From assembly GCA_025149125.1 (NCBI GenBank), contig CP102272.1:806001-870000 (forward strand): DNA of 64,000 nt. The letters run 5' to 3'. Position 1 is the first letter of the stretch; each line of letters opens with the position of its first letter. Position numbers and translations under genes: made by a program. The stretch comes from [Clostridium] asparagiforme DSM 15981 (GTDB lineage: Bacteria; Bacillota; Clostridia; Lachnospirales; Lachnospiraceae). The notes below the pieces were generated by a model. The model saw only the letters and a program-made list of their open reading frames with translations, was not told where the DNA came from and ran no database searches. Of this stretch, positions 23,471 to 29,636 are shown piece after piece.

Positions 23471-23740
23471 ATGGATTTTGGAATCGCAGGAGTAGCGGCA
23501 ATTACGGTGATCTGCTATCTGATCGGGATGGGGTGCAAGGCGTCCAGTAAGGTCAAGGACGAGGTGATCCCCGTGACCTGCGGAGTGGCCGGGGCAGCCC
23601 TGGGAGTTGTTGGCATGTACACCATGCCCGGATTCCCGGCGTCCGATGTGGTCAACGCTGTAGCAATCGGTATTGTATCCGGCCTGGCAGCGACCGGCGT
23701 CAATCAGATGGTTAAGCAGCTCGGAGGCAACAAGGCGTAG
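23471..23740 (+). CDS. Holin
   Basis: 89 aa, ATG after GGAAAGGAGTAAGACT. Two to three hydrophobic helices: GIAGVAAITVICYLIGMGC, then VIPVTCGVAGAALGVVGMY, and VVNAVAIGIVSGLAATGVNQ with a basic tail KQLGGNKA. This is the pattern of a widespread clostridial phage holin family. It would form membrane lesions that release the endolysin encoded 360 bp downstream. Confidence 0.8.
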   Translation: MDFGIAGVAAITVICYLIGMGCKASSKVKDEVIPVTCGVAGAALGVVGMYTMPGFPASDVVNAVAIGIVSGLAATGVNQMVKQLGGNKA

Positions 23741-23818
23741 AGGGAGGTGATCCGACTATCTCCCGCCGGCAGGGTGAGAGCCGGGAACATATCAACCAAC
23801 ACACGAAAGGAGAGCAAC

Positions 23819-24040
23819 ATGGAAGAGATCAAGATGGAAGAGAGATTGCACAGGGATTGCGATCCGCATGACGCGGAGCATTGCGACATCAACGACCATA
23901 ATAATTTGTCCCCGGCGGATGACGATTGCGGTCACACGGTTCCCGGTCCTGGACCGGGCGAGGGTAAGCCGAAGTATGAGGGTGGCGCTCCCATCTGGCA
24001 GAACCAGGACCCGGACCACGGCCCTGGCGTAACTGAATAA
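23819..24040 (+). CDS. Small acidic His/Asp-rich protein (73 aa)
   Basis: ATG 23819 follows GAAAGGAGAGCAAC. Strongly acidic with many His/Asp/Cys (HRDCDPHDAEHCDINDHNN, DDDCGHT), then a Pro/Gly segment (VPGPGPGEGKP). It might bind metal ions. It lies between holin and endolysin and is followed by a strong terminator. No family recognised. Confidence 0.5.
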   Translation: MEEIKMEERLHRDCDPHDAEHCDINDHNNLSPADDDCGHTVPGPGPGEGKPKYEGGAPIWQNQDPDHGPGVTE

Positions 24041-24053
24041 TCGATTGTTCTTT

Positions 24054-24087
24054 GGCCCTGGGCGATCCCCGGGGCCTTATTATTTTA
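24054..24087 (+). terminator. Rho-independent terminator
   Basis: GGCCCTGGG-CGAT-CCCCGGGGCC followed by TTATTATTTT, 13 nt past the preceding stop and just before the endolysin ribosome site. Partial readthrough is needed to express the endolysin, unless that gene has its own promoter. Confidence 0.7.
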
Positions 24088-24098
24088 GGAGGTGCACA

Positions 24099-24947
24099 TT
24101 GACAGCACATGAGAGACGGGCGGCGGTGGCCGCCAAGTATGGGACACTGATCGGCCGGAACCTGTACAGCCAGCCATTGAGAGATTATTGCTATCGGAAG
24201 TACAAGGACGGCAACTACTACAGCGATTGCAGCAGTTCCATCTGCTATACTTACCAGGAGGCCGGGGAGGGCTGGGGCGTCACGAATACCGCCGGAATGT
24301 ATGCGTCCAGCAGGTTGGAGACGGTGGACGTGCCAATTTCCGATGGGGTTCCGGCGGCGGATTGTTTGCGCCCCGGGGACATGCTGCTGTATGCCGGTAA
24401 CGACGCCAGCCGCCCCAAGCGGATCGGCCATGTGGAGATGGTATACAGCGTGGACGGCGATAAGGTGATCTTGTGCGGCCACGGCAGCGGGCGGCCATCC
24501 TACAAGGATATGGCGGCGTACTGCCGCAGCCGATACAATACCCTGGCCCCTGGTGGATGGCGTAAGGGCCTTGTATGCGTCCGCCGGTACATCCCGGACG
24601 ACACGGAGCCGGTGCAGCCCGCATACATCCCGGGGTGGCACCAGGAAGAGGACGGCTGGCGCTACTATTTGGGGACGGACGGATTTTTTGTTCGAAACGC
24701 CTGGTATCAGGACACCAACGGCAAGTGGTACTGGTTTGACGGCTCCGGCTTGATGGTACACGACACGTGGTATTGGTACAAGGATCACTGGTATTACCTG
24801 GGCGGAGACGGGGCCATGTGCACGGGCCGCCTGACGCTGGACGGCAAGTGGTATGTCCTGGACGATGAGGGCCGAATGATCACCGATCCGGTTACGTTGA
24901 CGCCCGATAAGGACGGCGCGCTGCGGTATCCGGGATTAGGAGATTAG
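24099..24947 (+). CDS. Endolysin: NlpC/P60-like peptidase with cell-wall-binding repeats
   Basis: 282 aa. TTG 24099 is chosen over an upstream start because AGGAGGTG lies 5 nt before it. The N-terminal 165 residues look like an NlpC/P60/CHAP cysteine peptidase: Cys in NYYSDCSSSICY, His in RIGHVEMVY, later CGHGSG. From about residue 185 come tryptophan/tyrosine repeats (GWHQEEDGWRYYLGTDGFF; NGKWYWFDGSGLM; DHWYYLGGDGAM; DGKWYVLDDEGRM) typical of choline/cell-wall-binding modules. It should cleave peptidoglycan peptides after holin lesions form. Confidence 0.85.
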   Translation: MTAHERRAAVAAKYGTLIGRNLYSQPLRDYCYRKYKDGNYYSDCSSSICYTYQEAGEGWGVTNTAGMYASSRLETVDVPISDGVPAADCLRPGDMLLYAGNDASRPKRIGHVEMVYSVDGDKVILCGHGSGRPSYKDMAAYCRSRYNTLAPGGWRKGLVCVRRYIPDDTEPVQPAYIPGWHQEEDGWRYYLGTDGFFVRNAWYQDTNGKWYWFDGSGLMVHDTWYWYKDHWYYLGGDGAMCTGRLTLDGKWYVLDDEGRMITDPVTLTPDKDGALRYPGLGD

Positions 24948-24958
24948 CAGAAAATTAG

Positions 24959-25137
24959 TTGAAAAATGCCTCCAGATGTGGTATAGTAATGGTGTCGAAA
25001 GACATGTCGTCAGGCGGTGGATGGGACCGTCAATGACGAGTGGGGACCCTACTCCTCCCTGCGCGGATTGAAAAAATTATATTTTCACGTATGGCGAAAG
25101 CCAAAAGAAAAAAGCCTATGAAAGTGGGCTTTTTTCT
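24959..25137 (+). ncRNA. Structured small RNA A (hairpins plus GCGGATTGAAA)
   Basis: Promoter TTGAAA-17 bp-TATAGT (24959-24987); predicted RNA about 24993-25137. Stem 1 is TCGTCA/TGACGA enclosing GGCGGT/ACCGTC with a GGATGGG loop. Stem 2 is GTGGGGA/TCCCTGC, then GCGGATTGAAA (25063-25073), a TGGC-GAAA-GCCA tetraloop hairpin, and terminator AAAAAAGCC...GGCTTTTTT. RNA B next to it has the same architecture with compensatory base changes. A hairpin followed by GGATTGAAA is the 3' half of type I-C CRISPR repeats. Confidence 0.75.
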
Positions 25138-25301
25138 TGCGAAATATACCGCGAGCTGTTATAATTATGGTGTCGCTGGGTGATGGATGGGATCACCGGC
25201 AGCGAGTGGGAACCCGAGCCTTCCCACGCGGATTGAAATAATTAAATATTTATGTGTGGCGGAAACGCAACAAAAAAGCACTCATTAAGGGTGCTTTTTT
25301 T
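25137..25301 (+). ncRNA. Structured small RNA B (hairpins plus GCGGATTGAAAT)
   Basis: Promoter TTGCGA-17 bp-TATAAT (25137-25165); RNA about 25169-25301. Stem 1 is TCGCTG/CAGCGA enclosing GGTGAT/ATCACC, again with a GGATGGG loop. Stem 2 is GTGGGAA/TTCCCAC, then GCGGATTGAAAT (25228-25239), a GCG-GAAA-CGC hairpin, and terminator AAAAAAGCAC...GTGCTTTTTT. All stems covary with RNA A. Its terminator overlaps the 3' end of the convergent AP2 gene. Confidence 0.78.
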
Positions 25302-26007
25302 GTTGCCTTTTTTGGATACGCTTCCAATTTTCAGGGTATTCTTCCGCGTACCATTTCAAAAAATCTCCAAATAATTCATCTTCCGCCGTTTTTCTGGCTT
25401 TCGCCGCGAGCGGTATTTCTGTATAGTATCCCAGGCTATACGACTTACCTTTGAACGAAATACTTGCTCTCCATTTTCCAGTGCCTTTGTGCCATGTTAC
25501 CCCCGTTACCCCGGAGGTATTGTTGCGCTGAACGGTTTGGGTTGAGGCGATACGCGGCACATTTGTGCCATCAACAAAACTATTTTTGTACGCTATTTTC
25601 GAATTTTCTCTGAATAATTCATCATGGAGGCAGCCGCAGCTCTGGACTTCTCCTCTTCTCAACATATCCCCGCGGGAAATGATTATATTCCCGCAATCAC
25701 ATTGGCACTTATACCGGTATCCCCTGCCCGGTATAAGATCATGCGGCTCTATTACGGTCAGACGGCCAAAACGTGTACCGGTCGGTATTGGCTTTTCGCG
25801 GCTCTCTTTTTGCAGACAACCGCAGCTTTTCCAGGCCCTCCCAATGTAAGTACCGGGAAGGTCAATGAAATTTCCACAAGAGCATTCGCAACGGTACATA
25901 TGCCGATTGCGATTAGTTCCATTGTATGGGATAAGACCAAGGTATTCTCGGACGGTAAGGCGCCCGTAAGTCTGACCTATTTCTATTTTTCTATGTTTTG
26001 TTCCCAA
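25285..26007 (-). CDS. Zinc-knuckle plus AP2-domain DNA-binding protein
   Basis: 240 aa; TTG 26007 is preferred (AAGGAGGGCTACC upstream); an in-frame ATG at 26034 overlaps the neighbour. Two repeats of the type GQTYGRLTVREY ... CECSCGN ... KSCGCL and GTRFGRLTVIEP ... CQCDCGN ... QSCGCL form Cys-rich DNA-binding units. They are followed by an AP2/ERF-like domain (GVTGVTWHKGTGKWRASISF; SYSLGYYTEIPLAAKA). Such proteins are related to phage homing endonucleases, but no HNH catalytic segment is visible. Its operon is headed by the RHH-controlled promoter at 26946. Confidence 0.75.
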   Translation of the reverse strand: MGTKHRKIEIGQTYGRLTVREYLGLIPYNGTNRNRHMYRCECSCGNFIDLPGTYIGRAWKSCGCLQKESREKPIPTGTRFGRLTVIEPHDLIPGRGYRYKCQCDCGNIIISRGDMLRRGEVQSCGCLHDELFRENSKIAYKNSFVDGTNVPRIASTQTVQRNNTSGVTGVTWHKGTGKWRASISFKGKSYSLGYYTEIPLAAKARKTAEDELFGDFLKWYAEEYPENWKRIQKRQQKKHP

Positions 26008-26018
26008 GGTAGCCCTCC

Positions 26019-26372
26019 TTAGCAGAACCGGCACACCAGCTCACCGTCTTTTACCTTCACATTCTTTGTCACCTTGCAGCCCCCGTCCTGCTCGGTGACA
26101 CGCTCATACTCCGCGCCTACCTCTTCCCACTCTATCATGCGGTTAATCCCGTTAATCCATACGCAATTCGTATCCACCATTTCCGCGCCGGTACTGGCAC
26201 GGCCACGCTGGTATGACGCGTTGATTGCGTCCATCACAAGGGCCAACTGCCGGGCTGTAAGCTGCGGGATCAACTCCTCGGGGATTTGATTCTCAACGGC
26301 TGCAAGGGTAGAATATCCCTTGAAACCTTTATATAATTTCCTGGCTTTTGCCAGCTTGATTCCGTGATTCAT
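26019..26372 (-). CDS. Hypothetical protein (117 aa)
   Basis: ATG 26372 follows GGAGGGAATAT. Basic N-terminus (GIKLAKARKLYKGFKGYSTL), helical middle (LTARQLALVMDAINASYQRG), and a short beta C-terminus ending CRFC. It is the third gene of the leftward RHH-controlled operon. No family recognised. Confidence 0.65.
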   Translation of the reverse strand: MNHGIKLAKARKLYKGFKGYSTLAAVENQIPEELIPQLTARQLALVMDAINASYQRGRASTGAEMVDTNCVWINGINRMIEWEEVGAEYERVTEQDGGCKVTKNVKVKDGELVCRFC

Positions 26373-26384
26373 ATATTCCCTCCA

Positions 26385-26633
26385 TTAAAATTCCCGGATG
26401 ACCGCCCAGCCCTCCTCGTGGTAATCGATTAAATGAGAACCATCGGAGTAATTGGCACTGGCCTCTTCGGCGGTATCGAAATCTAAAAAGTTGCTGTAAT
26501 CGCCTCGCACCGCAACCTCGTAAGTGAGCGGTTCGTCGAAAGCAGTGTCTGATACATATACCGCTTTCCCGTTATCATCCACAAAAAGTATTGCGGCTTC
26601 TCCATTGATATCTTCCGCGTATATTCTTTTCAT
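26385..26633 (-). CDS. Hypothetical protein (82 aa)
   Basis: ATG 26633 is chosen (GGAGGGCGCAAG upstream); the longer frame has none. MKRIYAEDINGEAAILFVDD, then NGKAVYVSDTAFDEPLTYEV, suggests a small alpha/beta protein, ending GWAVIREF. Likely cotranscribed with its neighbours. Unknown function. Confidence 0.6.
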   Translation of the reverse strand: MKRIYAEDINGEAAILFVDDNGKAVYVSDTAFDEPLTYEVAVRGDYSNFLDFDTAEEASANYSDGSHLIDYHEEGWAVIREF

Positions 26634-26634
26634 C

Positions 26635-26738
26635 TTGCGCCCTCCCGCAGTTTTTGCTATACTATTTATGAATGGGGGAGCGGTGGCAAGCCCGCCCTCC
26701 CTTGTTCGTTTCCCGTCCCTCGTGAGAGGGGCTTTTTT
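26635..26738 (+). ncRNA. Candidate small RNA E, antisense to the leftward operon
   Basis: Promoter TTGCGC-17 bp-TATACT (26635-26663) on +; predicted RNA about 26670-26738. It has a GC stem (GGGGGAGCGG with CCGCCCTCCC, one mismatch) and ends at CCCTC-GTGA-GAGGG-GCTTTTTT. It runs through the gap between two leftward genes, so it could also be an antisense RNA. It lacks the GGATTGAAA element. Confidence 0.5.
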
Positions 26739-26895
26739 AGTTGTCCTCGATACCTTTTTGGGTATCGTCAATGAGTTTGTCAACCATTGTTTCGGCTTTT
26801 TCGTACTCCTTGTTTTTCAGTGCTTCTTTCAAGTCCTTTAAATCCTGCAATAATCTTCTAAGGTAGCTTTTAAATACGCTCATGTCCTCACTCAA
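26737..26895 (-). CDS. Small helical protein (52 aa)
   Basis: TTG 26895 lies behind AAGGAGGAAGGAAA (ATG 26883 is an internal alternative). Almost entirely helical and charged: SYLRRLLQDLKDLKEALKNK, then EYEKAETMVDKLIDDTQKG. It is the first gene after the promoter at 26946-26974, whose spacer contains an RHH operator. Possibly an antitoxin-like or regulatory peptide; no family recognised. Confidence 0.6.
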   Translation of the reverse strand: MSEDMSVFKSYLRRLLQDLKDLKEALKNKEYEKAETMVDKLIDDTQKGIEDN

Positions 26896-26945
26896 TTTCC
26901 TTCCTCCTTGTACTCGTTAAGGCCTTGCCTCTCTTAACTATCTTT

Positions 26946-27008
26946 ATTATACTATATAACATGCTATATATCAATAGACATAATATACAAATATATAGCG
27001 TGTTATAT
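26946..27008 (-). promoter_or_regulatory. Leftward promoter with two RHH operators
   Basis: On the minus strand TTGATA (26974-26969), 17 bp, TATAAT (26951-26946). Operator ATATAACATGCTATAT (26954-26969) fills the spacer; a second site, ATATAGCGTGTTATAT, lies at 26993-27008. It mirrors the rightward promoter at 27313. Confidence 0.75.
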
Positions 27009-27022
27009 ATGCAGAATGCATA

Positions 27023-27214
27023 TTACAACATATCCCGATCAATTTTTTCATCCATGCTTTTCATAATGAATGCACGCAGCGACATGCCGGATTCTTTGGC
27101 AGCCTTCTCGTATTTTTCTTTTTCCTCTTCTTTCAATCTGATCGAGATTGAAGAAAGTTTTTTTAGATACTCTTTCGTAGCCCTTGCCTGGGCGTCTGTA
27201 TATGTGCTTCCCAA
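27023..27214 (-). CDS. Ribbon-helix-helix repressor
   Basis: 63 aa from TTG 27214, chosen because GGAGGTG lies 6 nt upstream (GTG 27223 is inside the ribosome site). SISIRLKEEEKEKYEKAAKE then SGMSLRAFIMKSMDEKI is a classic RHH/Arc-MetJ domain: one beta strand (SISIRL) and two helices, which bind palindromes as dimers. Five near-identical palindromes flank the gene, in the spacers or -35 regions of three promoters. It therefore probably represses itself, the rightward operon at 27372 and the leftward operon at 26895. Confidence 0.82.
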   Translation of the reverse strand: MGSTYTDAQARATKEYLKKLSSISIRLKEEEKEKYEKAAKESGMSLRAFIMKSMDEKIDRDML

Positions 27215-27228
27215 ATATATCACCTCCC

Positions 27229-27342
27229 ATTATAAGTATACCATAAGAAGAATATAGCATGCTATATACAATGTGAACATATAGCATGCTATATATTTGT
27301 GAGATTTGCCTATTGATATATAACATGCTATATACTATAATT
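27229..27342. promoter_or_regulatory. Divergent promoters with three RHH operators
   Basis: Palindromes ATATAGCATGCTATAT at 27252-27267 and 27279-27294, and ATATAACATGCTATAT at 27318-27333. The rightward promoter is TTGATA (27313-27318)-17-TATAAT (27336-27341) with the last operator in its spacer. The leftward -10 of the repressor gene is TATAAT (27234-27229), with an operator over its -35. Confidence 0.8.
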
Positions 27343-27371
27343 AAATCATCAAAGGAACGGAGGAAAGCGAA

Positions 27372-27704
27372 ATGTTAAAGGTAAACAAAATGATCAACGC
27401 CGAGGAAATCTACAATAAATATCACTGGTCCGGCGATGGCGATTGGAATTTTGTAGCTGTTCGCATTCAGGATGTTCCGTTCGGACTGGGTGAGATCGAT
27501 CACATTTCCCACGTATGGGTAGACGGAAACGAAACCGATGAGGAGCTGGCGGGAATTTGCGGAATCAATGTAAAAGATCTGCAATACGCAGGCGACTACT
27601 ACGGAGACTATGCGGCTATCATCTGCGGGGATTGCGCAATGGGCGGCGAGGACATGGGCGAACTGATCATCGAGGACCCGGTCGTGGTTGAGATTTTGGC
27701 ATAA
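27372..27704 (+). CDS. Acidic hypothetical protein (110 aa)
   Basis: ATG 27372 follows GGAGGAAAGCGAA. Sequence: INAEEIYNKYHWSGDGDWNF, HISHVWVDGNETDEELAGIC, then DLQYAGDYYGDYAAIICGDC. Strongly acidic, which is common in DNA mimics and anti-restriction or anti-CRISPR proteins, but I recognise no family. It is first in the rightward operon under RHH control, so its expression is tightly regulated. Confidence 0.65.
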   Translation: MLKVNKMINAEEIYNKYHWSGDGDWNFVAVRIQDVPFGLGEIDHISHVWVDGNETDEELAGICGINVKDLQYAGDYYGDYAAIICGDCAMGGEDMGELIIEDPVVVEILA

Positions 27705-27750
27705 GGAATACCGACCGGCGGCGGTCCCGCCGGAGAAAGCGAGGAGAAAA

Positions 27751-27969
27751 ATGAAAATGACAGAGGAAGTTATAAGCGCGTTGAAAAAACGGAATGAATC
27801 AAAGCTATATCTTGCAATGTATGATTTTTATGACGCAAATAATAGCATAGAAGCCTGTGAGGCTTTTAATCAGTGGAAATTAGAGGTTAAAGGATATGAA
27901 AGATATATGATTACCAGGGCTGAACAGAGAATATATGGAAATGAAAAGGTGATCAATTCTATGTTTTAA
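27751..27969 (+). CDS. Small hypothetical protein (72 aa)
   Basis: ATG 27751 follows GCGAGGAGAAAA; the longer frame reaches into the previous gene. Helical: MKMTEEVISALKKRNESKLY, FYDANNSIEACEAFNQWKLE, then ERYMITRAEQRIYGNEKVIN. Probably cotranscribed with 27372. Unknown function. Confidence 0.6.
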   Translation: MKMTEEVISALKKRNESKLYLAMYDFYDANNSIEACEAFNQWKLEVKGYERYMITRAEQRIYGNEKVINSMF

Positions 27970-28022
27970 AATATCACTATCCCCGCCCCGGCTGGGCAAT
28001 GCCGGGAGAAAAGGAGAACAGA

Positions 28023-28244
28023 ATGGAAAACATCAAATTCAATTACGCGAGGTGCCGCGAAGCTCTGTTGTATGAAGTTATCGAGTATAACAAAAAACGT
28101 ACCGATAGTATCGCCAGAGAAAAATTTAAGGCGGTATGCGAATATGCCCGTTGCTGTGGTGTTATATCCTATGAAGGGTACGCATACCTGGATGAAAAGA
28201 TTGATCTTGAAGAACAGGTTGACCCGATCCGATATGAGTCCTGA
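28023..28244 (+). CDS. Small protein paralogous to 30323-30541 (73 aa)
   Basis: ATG 28023 follows AAAAGGAGAACAGA. MENIKFNYARCREALLYEVI, then SIAREKFKAVCEYARCCGVI and a conserved EQVDPIRYE end. The minus-strand gene at 30323 encodes the same plan (YVRCREVLKYRAEEYNK; AQEKFKAICEYARACGIIGF; EQVDPRRYE). Two diverged copies in one phage suggest a recent duplication or two acquisitions. No function is known to me. Confidence 0.65.
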   Translation: MENIKFNYARCREALLYEVIEYNKKRTDSIAREKFKAVCEYARCCGVISYEGYAYLDEKIDLEEQVDPIRYES

Positions 28245-28294
28245 GAGGCGGGTGGGACGGCCCGGGATCGGTGGGCGGAGAAGCGGGAAAAGGC

Positions 28295-28446
28295 TTGACA
28301 GCGCAGCACCCGGTTGGTATTATATAGTCATAGCATTTGCTATCGGGCATACGCCCGTTCAGGGGTTTTCCCCTGTGGATTGAAACATGTAGTTTAGCAT
28401 TTATGCTACAGGAAAAAGCGCTTGGAGTAATTCCGGCGCTTTTTTC
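28295..28446 (+). ncRNA. Small RNA C with type I-C CRISPR-repeat-like unit
   Basis: Strong promoter TTGACA-17 bp-TATTAT (28295-28323); RNA about 28330-28446. Hairpins in order: ATAGCA-TT-TGCTAT, CGGGC-ATAC-GCCCG, CAGGGG-TTTT-CCCCTG. The last is immediately followed by TGGATTGAAAC (28376-28386), the 11-nt handle sequence of type I-C repeats. Then TAGCAT-TT-ATGCTA and terminator AAAAAGCGC...GCGCTTTTTT. Only one repeat-like unit (28357-28386) is present and no cas gene. Confidence 0.8.
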
Positions 28447-28483
28447 GTTGCTGGCTGATGGCATTTTCGCCGGACTGAAAATC

Positions 28484-28634
28484 TTGACAATTCCAGCCGT
28501 ACTTGATATTATATTGCTATAGCACATGCTATCAGGCATATTGCCTGTTCAGGGGTTTTCCCTGTGGATTGAAATTTGTTTTTTAATGTTTAGCTACAGG
28601 AAAAGGCGCTTGGAATAATCCTGGCGCTTTTTTC
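28484..28634 (+). ncRNA. Small RNA D, tandem homologue of RNA C
   Basis: Promoter TTGACA-17 bp-TATTAT (28484-28512); RNA about 28519-28634. Hairpins ATAGCA-CA-TGCTAT, CAGGC-ATATT-GCCTG (RNA C has CGGGC/GCCCG, a compensatory change), and CAGGG(G)-TTTT-CCCTG followed by TGGATTGAAAT (28565-28575). Terminator GGCGC...GCGCTTTTTT. The downstream spacer-like stretch differs from RNA C. Confidence 0.8.
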
Positions 28635-28686
28635 GTTGTCTCTGCTTCGATTTTATGATACTATGGAATCAGAGAGGGGTGATAGG

Positions 28687-28887
28687 GTGTATTCAGCGAA
28701 AATATATTACACGTCAAATTTTCGTACTCATGCGGAGACTGTGGATAATATCATTAGTTGGGTTTGCGACGAAAACGGTGGGGTTACGATAACATTTGGT
28801 GATCAGAAAAATCCAATGATCATTAAGCGCCATAAGACAGACATCGAGGACGTACACATTTTCAAGGTCAATCCAGCAATATTTTAA
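28687..28887 (+). CDS. Small hypothetical protein (66 aa)
   Basis: GTG 28687 has GAGAGGGGTGATAGG upstream and an own promoter, TTGTCT-17-TACTAT, about 50 bp earlier. Sequence SAKIYYTSNFRTHAETVDNI, NGGVTITFGDQKNPMIIKRH, then DIEDVHIFKVNPAIF suggests a small beta-barrel or alpha/beta fold. Unknown function. It sits between RNA D and RNA F, so it belongs to the monocistronic cluster. Confidence 0.6.
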   Translation: MYSAKIYYTSNFRTHAETVDNIISWVCDENGGVTITFGDQKNPMIIKRHKTDIEDVHIFKVNPAIF

Positions 28888-28926
28888 TGGCATAATTTCC
28901 CAGTAGCACTATGCTGGTACAAGCAG

Positions 28927-29002
28927 TATACTAATCCCAGACACGGGCAATGATGGCATTGATCCCTCTGTCTGCCCGCCCCTGCCCGGCGGGCTTTTTT
29001 TC
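28927..29002 (+). ncRNA. Candidate small RNA F
   Basis: -10 TATACT (28927-28932) with a weak -35 (TAGCAC, 17 bp). The predicted RNA has a nested stem: CAGACA/TGTCTG, GGG/CCC and CAATG/CATTG with ATGG loop. It ends at GCCCGCC-CCTGCCC-GGCGGGC-TTTTTTTT (28974-29002). About 65 nt in total. It lacks GGATTGAAA. Confidence 0.5.
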
Positions 29003-29063
29003 GCCCCGAAACTGCCAGGAATTGCCAGTCCATCCCGCGGGGGAAGGGCAGTATAATGGGGGT

Positions 29064-29258
29064 ATGAGGATACTGCTTGATGAGATAATGGACCAACGGA
29101 ATATGTCGGAACGGCAGGTGAGCGATCTTACCGGCCTTCCCCGGTCCCTGGTGCATGAAATTAGGCGCGGATCACGCCCGCGGATCGACACGGTGGAACA
29201 ACTGGCGAAGGGGCTGGGGGTTAGAATTGGGGACCTGATTGAGAGTGAGTATCTATGA
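29064..29258 (+). CDS. XRE-family HTH protein (64 aa)
   Basis: ATG 29064 follows AATGGGGGT. MRILLDEIMDQRNMSERQVS, then DLTGLPRSLVHEIRRGSRPR is a five-helix Cro/C1 HTH domain, ending LAKGLGVRIGDLIESEYL. No dimerisation extension. It lies outside the main switch and may regulate the nearby small-RNA cluster or the fibre region. A terminator follows directly. Confidence 0.75.
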   Translation: MRILLDEIMDQRNMSERQVSDLTGLPRSLVHEIRRGSRPRIDTVEQLAKGLGVRIGDLIESEYL

Positions 29259-29289
29259 TGTGGTTGCTCAAAATTCCGAGCATAGCAAT

Positions 29290-29317
29290 GGGACGCATGG
29301 AGCGCCCTATTTTTTTT
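29290..29317 (+). terminator. Rho-independent terminator
   Basis: GGG(A)CGC-ATGGA-GCGCCC with one bulge, then TATTTTTTTT. Ends the XRE transcript and faces the 3' end of the SOS-controlled minus-strand gene. Confidence 0.7.
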
Positions 29318-29588
29318 ACTCCGCTGCCAGCGGGGAAGAGTTGTTTACGGTCAGATACCACTTACATTCCTGCGCGTAGAACCGCAGCGTTACCTCGTGG
29401 GTATGCTGCCCCGCGGTGGCGACACAGCGGAAATCTGCATAATTTGCGTACCGGTTCGGCATGGATACGCATTTGCTGTCGATGATTTTATAATTTGGTG
29501 CGCCCTTGTCCAGGGAGAGCCGCAGCCACAGCGGCAGGACCTTCCCGTCGGGGTTGAAGGACGCGATAACGTATACTCGTTTCGTCAT
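29316..29588 (-). CDS. SOS-controlled small protein (90 aa)
   Basis: ATG 29588 follows GAGGTGATCCGTT. Sequence: MTKRVYVIASFNPDGKVLPL, LWLRLSLDKGAPNYKIIDSK, then DFRCVATAGQHTHEVTLRFY and an end WYLTVNNSSPLAAE. Mostly beta. No family recognised. Its promoter has a LexA-type box in the spacer, so it should be induced on DNA damage together with prophage excision. The promoter is itself embedded in the orphan fibre cassette's upstream sequence. Confidence 0.65.
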   Translation of the reverse strand: MTKRVYVIASFNPDGKVLPLWLRLSLDKGAPNYKIIDSKCVSMPNRYANYADFRCVATAGQHTHEVTLRFYAQECKWYLTVNNSSPLAAE

Positions 29589-29607
29589 AACGGATCACCT
29601 CAATAAC

Positions 29608-29636
29608 ATTATACAAACATACGTTCGGAAAATCAA
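29608..29636 (-). promoter_or_regulatory. Promoter with SOS (LexA) box in the spacer
   Basis: Minus strand TTGATT (29636-29631)-17 bp-TATAAT (29613-29608). The spacer holds CGAACGTATGTTTG (29627-29614), which fits the Gram-positive LexA consensus CGAACRNRYGTTYG at every position. Confidence 0.75.

Noticed and set aside
25285..26007. Complete homing endonuclease
   Set aside because: Zinc knuckles and AP2 domain are present, but no HNH or GIY-YIG catalytic motif was found.
28357..28575. A two-repeat CRISPR array formed by the units in RNA C and RNA D
   Set aside because: The units are 190 bp apart, each has its own promoter and terminator, and there is no spacer of normal size or cas gene; solitary units fit better.
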